A DNA stretch of 64,000 nt from Perognathus longimembris pacificus (taxonomy: Eukaryota; Chordata; Mammalia; Rodentia; Heteromyidae), in assembly GCF_023159225.1 (NCBI RefSeq), contig NC_063161.1, forward strand, positions 73,002,767 to 73,066,766, read 5' to 3'. The position numbers and the translations under genes are program-made. How positions within the stretch are numbered: position 1 is the first letter of the stretch; every line of letters starts with the position of its first letter. The notes under the pieces were generated by a model. The model had not been told where the DNA came from, ran no database searches, and saw only the letters and a program-made list of their open reading frames with translations. Positions 54,830 through 64,000 of this stretch are shown here, one piece after another.

Positions 54830-55270
54830 CAAGAGCCAGTGGCTCATGTCTGTAATCCTAATTATTCAGGAGGTTGAGATATGAGGATTATGGTTTGAAG
54901 CCAGGCTAGTATGGGCAGGAAAATCTATGAGATTCTTTTTTTTTGGCCAGTCCTGGGCCTTGGACTCAGGGCCTGAGCACTGTCCCTGGCTTCCTTTTGC
55001 TCAAGGCTAGCATTCTGCCACTTGAGCCACAGCGCCACTTCTGGCCATTTTCTGTATATGTGGTGCTGGGGAATTGAACCCAGGGCCTCATGTATACGAG
55101 GCAAGCTCTCTTGCCACTAGGCCATATCCCCAGCCCCTCTATGAGATTCTTATTACCCATTAACCACTCAAAAAGCTGGAAGTGAACCTATGGCTCATGT
55201 GGTAGAGTGCTAGCCAGGAGCAAAAAAGCTCAGAATGTGTCTAGGCCCAGGATTCAAACCCTAGGACTAA
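54830..55270 (+). repeat. B1-like/Geo SINE interrupted by IDL-Geo
   Basis: Left part 54830-54937 ('gagccagtggctcatgtctgtaatcctaattattcaggagg'), right part from 55138 ('tctatgagattcttattacccattaaccactc..') to 'aggattcaaaccctaggac'. Confidence 0.92.
54938..55137 (-). repeat. IDL-Geo SINE with 14-base target duplication
   Basis: Complete antisense copy; 'tctatgagattctt' at 54924-54937 and 55138-55151. Confidence 0.97.
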
Positions 55271-56214
<944 letters not shown>

Positions 56215-56445
56215 ATATATTCTCCTAATCCTGGGGCTTGAACTTAGGGCCTGGGCACTCACTCTGAGCTTTTTTGCTTTAGGCTAGCACTCTGCCCTGT
56301 GAGCCATAGTTCCACTTCTGGCTTCTTGGTGGTTGATTAGAGATGAGATCTCATGAATGTGCTGACTGGCTTCAAACTTGTAATCCTTAGATCTCAGCCT
56401 CCTGAGGAGCTAGGATTATAGGTGTGAGCCCGTCACCCAGCCCCT
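56215..56445 (-). repeat. B1-like/Geo composite SINE
   Basis: 'cctggggcttgaacttagggcctgggcac..ctctgccctgtgagccatagttccacttctgg..agctaggattataggtgtgagccc', antisense. Confidence 0.88.
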
Positions 56446-56563
56446 TTGTGTTTCTCACCTGTGAACAGTATATTCCAGTCAGTCCACATCACTCTCCCTC
56501 CTTTGTGTCTTATAATGAAACATAGATGCTACCAAACAAAACTTGCTGAAAGGCAGATGCTAA

Positions 56564-57117
<554 letters not shown>

Positions 57118-57205
57118 AAAGACAAGATCTTACCCAGGCTGGACCGGAGTATCCTTTGGCCTCAGTCTCCTGAGTGTGTTGGGATTACAGGTGCACTCTA
57201 CTACA
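57118..57205 (-). repeat. 7SL/B1-like SINE fragment
   Basis: 'agacaagatcttacccaggctggaccgg..ctcctgagtgtgttgggattacaggtgc', antisense. Confidence 0.65.
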
Positions 57206-57482
57206 CCTGGTTAAGGGTGTACCGTGGTAAAGAAAGAATACTGGAGGTGTAGGTCAGTTGTGTGCAAGGCTGTGGGTTGATTTTCAGTGTTGAAAAAAAG
57301 TTATGGGCAGAATGATGCCTTTCTGCTTTTCAGCTAGCATTCATCACTTGAGCCAAATTCCCACCATTTTTGACATAGCATCTCACAGTTTGCTCAAGCT
57401 ATTTTGAGCTTAGGTTCTTCTGCCCTTTCTTCTTCCCTTACCTTCTGTGCTATGTCTTGTTAGAAATTAGCCATTTTTACTT

Positions 57483-57484
57483 TC

Positions 57485-57533
<49 letters not shown>
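57483..57533 (+). repeat. (GT)n microsatellite, about 23 units
   Basis: A near-pure GT run next to an antisense SINE, as at 44989. Confidence 0.97.
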
Positions 57534-57536
<3 letters not shown>

Positions 57537-57735
57537 CAGGGCTGGGGCTCTTCGCCTGAACTTTTCCTCAAGGCTAGAGCTCTGCCATTTGAACCACAGC
57601 TCAGGTTCTGGCTTTTTGGTGGTTAATTGGAGGTAGCCTCACAACTTTCCTGCTTGGGTTGTTTTTGAACCACGATCTTCAGATCTCAGCCTCCTGAGTA
57701 GTTATGATTACAGGCATGAGCCACCTGGCTGGGTT
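57534..57735 (-). repeat. B1-like/Geo SINE
   Basis: 'ctcaaggctagagctctgccatttgaaccacagctcaggttctgg..ggttaattggagg..agtagttatgattacaggcatgagccacc', antisense, with its Geo end replaced by the GT run. Confidence 0.85.
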
Positions 57736-58237
<502 letters not shown>

Positions 58238-58375
58238 TGAGGTGTGCTCAGTTCTTCCCATAGAGACCAGTGCAGCCTCGTTAACATATTTTAATAAGGT
58301 GTCATTAACACTTATGCTTTAAAGTAGTTCTGTGTTCTCATACATGTTGTTTTGTTTGTTTTCTTTACAATGCAG

Positions 58376-58404
58376 GCCTTTCCTAGAGCCGAAGAAACAC
58401 TTAG
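58376..58404 (+). CDS. GTF2I: GTF2I exon 6 (29 nt)
   Basis: A short exon between tgcag and gtgagt. It completes Arg and encodes PFLEPKKHL, ending one base into Gly. It links I-repeat 1 to the following linker and matches in size and phase the 29-nt exon of GTF2IRD1 at 3536-3564. It would be missed by reading-frame search alone. Confidence 0.94.
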
Positions 58405-58494
58405 GTGAGTGTGTACATGTGTGTTTAGTTTCCAGAGAGTCCCATCCCTCCACACCGCAGGACACCAAGTGCCCTCTGGTTTCTTGAGGCACTG

Positions 58495-58728
58495 GACTCT
58501 GGGTTGGTCATGGGGTTTGAACTTGACCTGGGCGCTGTCCCTAAGTTTCTTCTGTTCATGGGTGGCACTCTACAGTGCCACTACTGGCTTTTTCTGAGTA
58601 GTCAATGGAGGTAAGAGTCTCATGGACTTCACTTACTGGGCTGGCTTCAAACCATAATCCTTAGATCTCAGCCTCCTGAGTAAGTAGGATTAGAGGTGTG
58701 AGCTACTGATGCCCGGCTCAACCAAGAC
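58495..58728 (-). repeat. B1-like/Geo SINE
   Basis: 'catggggtttgaacttgacctgggcgctgtccctaagtttc..tagatctcagcctcctgagtaagtaggattagaggtgtgagc', antisense. Confidence 0.82.
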
Positions 58729-59486
58729 CTTTTAGTTGGTGAAGAGGTCACAGAGGTGAAAAGGAGGCCATTTCTGACACTTTCTGACAGGCCTGTTGTA
58801 AAGCCTCATGCATGCCTGCATATGTTGGCTTGCACTGCTGTGGAATTTGCTCACTGGTGATGGAGACAGCCTGGCACAGCCTGGATGTGGAGGGCACCAC
58901 AGCTGTGTATAAAGCTGTGACACTGGTGCATTCTCAGAGTGACCGGGGCAGCCCTAGGAACAGCTCAGAGTGACACGGACACACCTCCCAGAGTGACCGG
59001 GACAGCCCTAGGAATAGCCCAGAGTGACCAGGACAGCCCTAGGAACAGCCCAGAGAAAAGGGCTCTGGGCCCTCAATGGAGGTCTTGCTTCTGAGGTCTG
59101 AAGGCTACTGGGCGTAGGCTCATGATGTGGTCCTGAGTGGGGCTTTCCTTCAGGTTGCTCCCTGGCTGTTCCATTGGGAGAGTAAGAGTGACAGGGGTGA
59201 CAGGTGGATCCAGGGTTAGTGGAGACTCCTATGTGGACGGTGCAGGTGTTTGCGTTCAGAGCCACATCTCCAGCCCTGTCATTGGAAACCTCTTAACTGT
59301 AAGAATGAGAGGGAAAAATGCATAGGTGCACACACAGACTTTCTGTTAAATTTCTTAAAAAAAATTTCAACATGTTGAAAAATTTTTACCTGCTTTATTG
59401 AAAATGTAGTTATTAACACATCTTAAAATTAACCCATGTAATTGTACAATTCTATGAGTCCTGGGAAATGTTAAGAATCTACAGGA
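58729..59486 (+). other. GTF2I intron 6, unique DNA with a minisatellite
   Basis: No SINE over about 750 bases. At 58936-59055 'agagtgaccggg(g/a)cagccctaggaa(c/t)ag' repeats about four times (units near 58936, 58967, 58990 and 59021, the second shortened). Confidence 0.8.
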
Positions 59487-59712
59487 GCTGGGAGCTGGTG
59501 GCTCACGCCTGTAATCCTAGCACTCAGGAGGCTGAGGTCTTAAGATCTCAGTGCAAAACCAGCCTGGCCAGGAAAGTCTGTGAGACTCTTTATCTCCAAT
59601 TAACCACCAGAAAACTGGAAGTAACACTGTGGCTTAAAGTGGTAGAGCATTAGCCTTACGCTAAAGAGCTCAGGAACAATGCCTAGGCCCAGGGTTCAAG
59701 CCCTACCCCCCA
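59487..59712 (+). repeat. B1-like/Geo composite SINE
   Basis: 'gagctgggagctggtggctcacgcctgtaatcctagcactcaggaggctgagg' to 'cccagggttcaagccctacc'. Full length. Confidence 0.92.
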
Positions 59713-59716
59713 AAAA

Positions 59717-59935
59717 TCTACAGGCCTGGGAATGTGGCTCAGTGGTAGAGTGCATGAAGCCCTGTGTTCCATTCCTCAGCACCACATAAACAGAGAAAGC
59801 CAGAAGTGACACTGTGGTTCAACTGGTGGTAGAGTGCTAGTCTTGAGCGAAAAGAAGCTCAGAGATAGGGCTTAGGCCCAGGTCTGGCAAAAAAACCCAA
59901 ACAACCTCCCCCCCCCCCAAAAAAAAAATACACAA
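59717..59935 (+). repeat. IDL-Geo SINE, older
   Basis: 'ggcctgggaatgtggctcagtggtagagtgcatgaagccctgtgttccattcctcagcaccac' then a Geo half ending 'ggcccaggtctggc'. The left half has the plain ID-type A box 'tggctcagtgg', so it looks older or closer to ID. Confidence 0.85.
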
Positions 59936-60945
59936 AGCAGGTCTGAGGATGCAGCTCAGTGTGGTAGTGCTGCACATACGCCATGTGGCCCAAGCTGGGC
60001 CCAGACTGGAGCCTCCCTTGGGAGTTCTGTACACTGTGCAGTTCTGTACACTGGGCTCTGTTTCTTGTTCAGTGACTGGCAAGTGCTTTCTCTAATTCCA
60101 TGCCTTATCTTCATGACTTCCTTTAAGTTTTACGGAAGCAGATTTTATTCTTTGACTTTTTGTGCTTTGATGTGCCATCCCATAAACCACTACCTGGGAC
60201 CCGAGGGGGAGAACACTTGTGTGGCTTGCCTGTGGCCCTGGTTTGATTCTTGGGACCTAGAACCCCTCCCCCCCCACTTCCAGCATTGTTTAACCCATGC
60301 TCTTGAAGATTTCTTCCATACATCATATAGCTCTAGCTCTTCTGTTTGGAGCTACTCTTCTTCTGCCTTCCTTGCTGGGGTTGGGATCCAGTCTCATGCA
60401 TAATATATTAGGCCATCATTCTCTTGCTGAGCCTGCCCCAGGCTGCAGTCTGCAGCGAGTCTGACTTAAGGCTGACATGTTGTTCCAGGTGAGGCCATGC
60501 ATTTATCTTTTGTGGCTGTCCACTTGTTCCAGCTGTTGAGTACATGAAAAGTACACCCTTCCTAAGTTGCCTTGGCAACTTAGAGGAGAATCAGCTGACT
60601 ATTTCTGGGCTTTTCCACGGCAGATCATGCTGTGTGAAAGTCAGGACAGCTCCCCCTCTGCCTGGCCCTCTGCCTGCTGCTCTCTCTCTGAAGGCTCTTC
60701 CTTCTCTCCTCTGCTCTGGCTGGGGTCAGCATTCAGTGAACGTGCCGATGATAGGCCCAGTGCACTGAGCCTGGGTTCCATCGCCACTTCTGTCTCAAAG
60801 CCAAGGTTGACACAGATGCTTCTGTGAGAATGCAGATGGATGGCTAGAGCTCACCTTGTACTCCTAGCTGTGTGTGTTAGGGGCAGCATGGGGAACATGG
60901 ACTCAGATCATGAATGACCTCATGTGTCCATTTAATGCCCTTGTT
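59936..60945 (+). other. GTF2I intron 6, about 1 kb without SINE
   Basis: Unique-looking. Frames of up to 112 codons show no known domain or splice support. Confidence 0.45.
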
Positions 60946-60960
60946 AAGAATTTCATTTTG

Positions 60961-61167
60961 GGGGCTGGGGATATAGCCTAGTGGCAAGAGTGCCTGCCTC
61001 GGATACACGAGGCCCTAGGTTCGATTCCCCAGCACCACATATACAGAAAACGGCCAGAAGCGGCGCTGTGGCTCAAGTGGCAGAGTGCTAGCCTTGAGCG
61101 GGAAGAAGCCAGGGACAGTGCTCAGGCCCTGAGTTCAAGGCCCAGGACTGGCCAAAAAAAAAAAAAA
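60961..61167 (+). repeat. IDL-Geo SINE, first of a tandem pair
   Basis: The young 'cctcggatacacgaggccctaggttcg' subtype, complete with A-tail. Its target 'aagaatttcattttg' is at 60946-60960 and again at 61168-61182. Confidence 0.97.
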
Positions 61168-61182
61168 AAGAATTTCATTTTG

Positions 61183-61395
61183 GGGCTGGGGATATGGCCT
61201 AGTGGCAAGAGTGCCTGCCTCATATACATGGGGCCCTGGGTTCGATTCCCCAGCACCACATATACAGAAAATGGCCAGAAGTGGCGCTGTGGCTCAAGTG
61301 GCAGAGTGCTAGCCTTGAGCAAAAAGAAGCCAGGGACAGTGTTCAGGCCCAGAGTCCAAACCCCAGGACTGGCAAAAAAAAAAAAAAAAAAAAAA
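61183..61395 (+). repeat. IDL-Geo SINE, second of a tandem pair
   Basis: A different subtype ('cctcatatacatggggccctgggttcg') with A-tail, followed by a third copy of 'aagaatttcattttg' at 61396-61410. Confidence 0.97.
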
Positions 61396-61529
61396 AAGAA
61401 TTTCATTTTGTAGAAGTCATCAGTTCTCCTGTTTGGCAGGGAACCAGGCCTCCAGTGTGTTGGGGTGTTTGAGCACTGAGCTGCACCCCTGGCCCTTTTT
61501 TATTTTATTATGTTACTTATTTTTCTTCA

Positions 61530-61860
61530 CCTAGATGCAGTTTATTTTTTAAATTAAATTTTATTGACAAGGTGATGTACAGAGGGGGTACAGTTACATA
61601 ACAAGGTAGTGAGTACATTTCTTGTCATATTTGTTACACTCTCCCTCATTTTTCTTTCTTTTCCCTAGTTTAGGTAAGCATATATACAATAGCCAGTGTA
61701 CCAAAATCATATACTATAACCACGTGGGGTACGCCAAAGGAAATTCTCCTAGTACATAAGGACAACAATAAAAATCCTCCTGTTTCCTTCTTTTGGAGTT
61801 CTTTTTGCTTATCCTCATCTTACATAATCATATGTACATAGCTATTGAGCTATTGACCTA
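61530..61860 (-). mobile_element. LINE-1 3'-end fragment
   Basis: Antisense: 'aaattttattgacaaggtgatgtacagagggggtacagtt..tgttacactctccctcatttttc'. The sense strand ends CAATAAAATTT. It is the longest of the three related 3' ends in the window. Confidence 0.75.
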
Positions 61861-62329
61861 GACACAGTTTAGATTGGTGTCATTTGCCATTGGCATTTGT
61901 GTTTGAGACATGGGAGGGATCTGGCTTGTTCTGTTGTGGGGAGTGCCCACTGCGGTTGGGCCTGCTCCAAGGTGGGGCTATAGGCCTGGACTTCATCACT
62001 GAACCTGCCTTGGGGAGGTATCAGGAGGTGTGCCCTGAAGTCCCAGGGTGCACCCGCAGGTGGTATATGCAGGCCAGGCACCAAGCTTCTTCATCACCCT
62101 GCCTTCCCCAGGCTGCCACTGTGGGCTTCTGCTGACCATCTACATTCATTTACTTTTTCCAGTTTTTTCTGTAAATCACTCCTGTTGTGTAGACTTCTGT
62201 CTGTCTTGTTCTTGTGAAATTCATCCATGTTTTATGGAACAATAATTTATTCTTTTTTTTTTTTTTTACTACTGAATGATACTGTAGAGTAGTCCATATT
62301 TATGTTATATGTATATTCTGTTTTGTTTT
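61861..62329 (+). other. GTF2I intron 6, unique-looking
   Basis: No feature recognised apart from a T-run at 62254-62267. Confidence 0.45.
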
Positions 62330-62400
62330 TGAAGACAAGAGTCTTATTCGTTATGTAGCGCAGGCAGTTCTTGAACTCACAATTATACACACATCTAGTC
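62330..62400 (-). repeat. 7SL/B1-like SINE fragment
   Basis: 'gacaagagtcttattcgttatgtagcgcaggcagttcttgaactcac', antisense. Confidence 0.55.
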
Positions 62401-62574
62401 ATGGAAGTTGGGGTTGTCTTAAATATTACATTAAGGACTGATCATCTGTTGGGTTGCAGGATTTAATTTTTTTTCAGAGCCAGTGGATAGAACTCAGGTT
62501 TTTGTACATGCCCCATGGGTTTACTTATTTGTTTAGTTAGCTACTTTTGGTACTTGAGTCTTGATACTCTTCTT

Positions 62575-62822
62575 CTTTTCTTTTTTTTGGTGTTAGTACT
62601 GGGACTTGAACTTGGGGTCAGAACACTGTCCCTGAGCTTCTTTTTACTCAAGGCTGGTGCTCTTCTACTTGAGCCAGTGTTCCACTTCCAGCTTTTTTGG
62701 GTAGTTTATTATTGATAAGTGTCTCACAGACTTTTCTGTCCAGGCTGGCTATGAACCACGATCCTCAGATCGCAGCCTCCTGACTGGCTAGGATGACAGG
62801 TCTGAGCCACTGGTACCTGTCA
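62575..62822 (-). repeat. B1-like/Geo composite SINE
   Basis: T-run, 'gtactgggacttgaacttggggtcagaac..ttctacttgagccagtgttccacttccagc..gctaggatgacaggtctgagccactggtacc', antisense, full length. Confidence 0.9.
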
Positions 62823-62827
62823 GTTTT

Positions 62828-62960
62828 ATACTCTTGCGTAGCTTTTTGGCTCAACTGACATTGTGCCCCTTGAGCCATGCCCTCCAGTCCAGCTTATTGC
62901 TGGTTAATTTGAGATGAGGTGTATCATGTAGCTCAAGCCTGCCTAGAATTCATTATTCTC
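62828..62960 (-). repeat. SINE fragment
   Basis: 'cccttgagccatgccctccagtccagcttattgctggttaatttgagatgagg..agctcaagcctgcctagaattc', antisense. Confidence 0.6.
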
Positions 62961-63369
62961 CTGCTCTGCACCTGACATAAAATGCATCATTTTAAAGTAT
63001 ACAGTTCAGTGGGTTTTTGCTTGTTACTATTTAGAGCATTTAGTAGCTTTGTGTAGATTCTTTAGGTAGTTGTACAGAGGAGTTGCCATTCAACAAAGGA
63101 GTTTATGAATATAGTGAATTGCTGCCACCCCTTTCTTCATTCTCCCCTTCAGCTCAGTGGTTTCGGTATATTTCCAGGTTGTGCAACCATTGCCAACCAT
63201 CCTCCCCCAACAAGATGCCCCATTATCCAGAGGTCAGATTTGACTCTGCACGGTGGCTGGCCCGTTGGCCCCCTGGTCTGGTGCCTCACTGCTTGCTGCT
63301 CTGCAGTTAGTCCTGATGTGTTAGTCAGCTTTGAAGGGTTGAAGACTTGTTCTTCTTTTTTGCATGCAG
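62961..63369 (+). other. GTF2I intron 6, end part
   Basis: Unique-looking; no SINE. Confidence 0.5.
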
Positions 63370-63424
63370 GTGGTCGTGTGATGGTACCTGACGCCGAAAG
63401 GTCAATTCTATCTCCAGGTGGCAG
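63370..63424 (+). CDS. GTF2I: GTF2I exon 7
   Basis: A 55-nt exon between tgcag and gtaagt. After completing Gly it encodes GRVMVPDAERSILSPGG and ends two bases into Ser. It matches the GGRVMV.DA.RSILSPGGS linker of TFII-I; Pro and Glu replace the Thr and Asp I recall in human. The Ser residues in RSILSP fit a proline-directed phosphorylation site, but that is inference. Confidence 0.95.
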
Positions 63425-63486
63425 GTAAGTAGGTTGTGGGCTGTGTTCACAGAGGTAGAGTGGTAGACACGTCTTAACCGAACTCA

Positions 63487-63598
63487 CTTTATTTTATTTG
63501 GGATGGGATCTTATTAGCCCTGGCTGATCTCAAACTCTTTTTGCTGGCCTCAGCCTCCTCAGTGCTGGGATTGCAGGTGTGCGCCCTGACACCTGCCC
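63487..63598 (-). repeat. 7SL/B1-like SINE monomer
   Basis: 'gggatgggatcttattagccctggctgatctcaaac..cagcctcctcagtgctgggattgcaggtgtgcgcc', antisense; the classical B1 form. Confidence 0.75.
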
Positions 63599-63701
63599 CT
63601 TTTGGCCTACTAGTTGTGATGCAGTATTGTCTAGGTTTACCCTCAAGCTCTGTGAGTGATCTCACCATGGTGGAGCCTGACCAGCTTCCTTCTTCTTCCA
63701 G

Positions 63702-63745
63702 CTGCGGCCCCATCAAGGTGAAAATGGAGCCCACAGAAGACTCTG
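63702..63745 (+). CDS. GTF2I: GTF2I exon 8
   Basis: A 44-nt exon between ttccag and gtatgt. Its first base completes Ser, then CGPIKVKMEPTEDS follows, ending one base into Gly. (V)K.EPTEDSG is the known TFII-I segment, and IKVKMEP fits a sumoylation-type psi-K-x-E motif. The gene continues beyond the window; no later exon is visible in the remaining 255 bases. Confidence 0.95.
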
Positions 63746-64000
63746 GTATGTGTTTCGTTCTGAGACTGGGTGTAGCACTCAGGAGTGAGTACTCCCTGTC
63801 TGTAAGGTTGCAGTCCACACTGTTGGCCAGCTATGTGGTGGTGTTTGCTGAGGTTCTTTTTGCTGTTTGCAGCGGCGCAGTGCACTTCTAGATGATAGAA
63901 CTACTGTGTGTGCATCTGCAGACACACTTCCACCCTTTCTCTCTACACTCCAGTTTGCTCCTTTGGAAGAAAGCTGTTTTGGGCATTTACAAATCCCCTT
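63746..64000 (+). other. GTF2I: GTF2I intron 8, start
   Basis: Unique-looking intron sequence up to the window end. Confidence 0.6.

Overview
The window is nuclear DNA of a placental mammal. It carries the 3' end of GTF2IRD1 and the 5' part of GTF2I, head to tail on the + strand, the arrangement known from the Williams-Beuren syndrome region (human 7q11.23). The repeat content points to a rodent of the superfamily Geomyoidea (kangaroo rats, pocket mice, pocket gophers). The commonest repeat is a two-part SINE with a tRNA-Ala/ID-like left half and a distinct right half, matching what I know of the IDL-Geo family reported as restricted to that group. The species cannot be fixed from sequence alone.

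Layout. Bases 1-10.3 kb: last exons of GTF2IRD1, encoding the last two I-repeats, a basic KRKRKR motif, a long serine run and the C-terminus, in GC-rich introns with several minisatellites. Bases 10.3-34.3 kb: intergenic DNA dominated by SINEs. It includes a broken class I endogenous retrovirus (23.9-31.8 kb) that landed in a SINE and was later invaded by three solo LTRs and several SINEs, plus a fossil Tigger DNA transposon at 33.85 kb. Bases 34.4-36.5 kb: a SINE-free CpG island with the GTF2I promoter and its non-coding exon 1. Bases 35.5-53.7 kb: the large GTF2I intron 1. Bases 53.7-64 kb: GTF2I coding exons 2-8 (N-terminal region and the first I-repeat); the gene continues past the window.

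Both genes encode TFII-I family nuclear regulators built from repeated helix-loop-helix-like I-repeats. All exon joins given here were checked for AG/GT borders and for codon phase, and every reading frame stays open. Nearly all other open frames in the window are shadows or repeat-derived.

I see no unknown multi-gene system. The most interesting points are the nested retroelement history with readable target-site duplications, a candidate conserved non-coding element with a perfect CAAAG/CTTTG palindrome near 12.6 kb, paired ZNF143-like motifs at the GTF2I promoter, a possible 48-nt cassette exon in GTF2IRD1, a three-copy target site holding two SINEs, and two SINE types that share the same right half.
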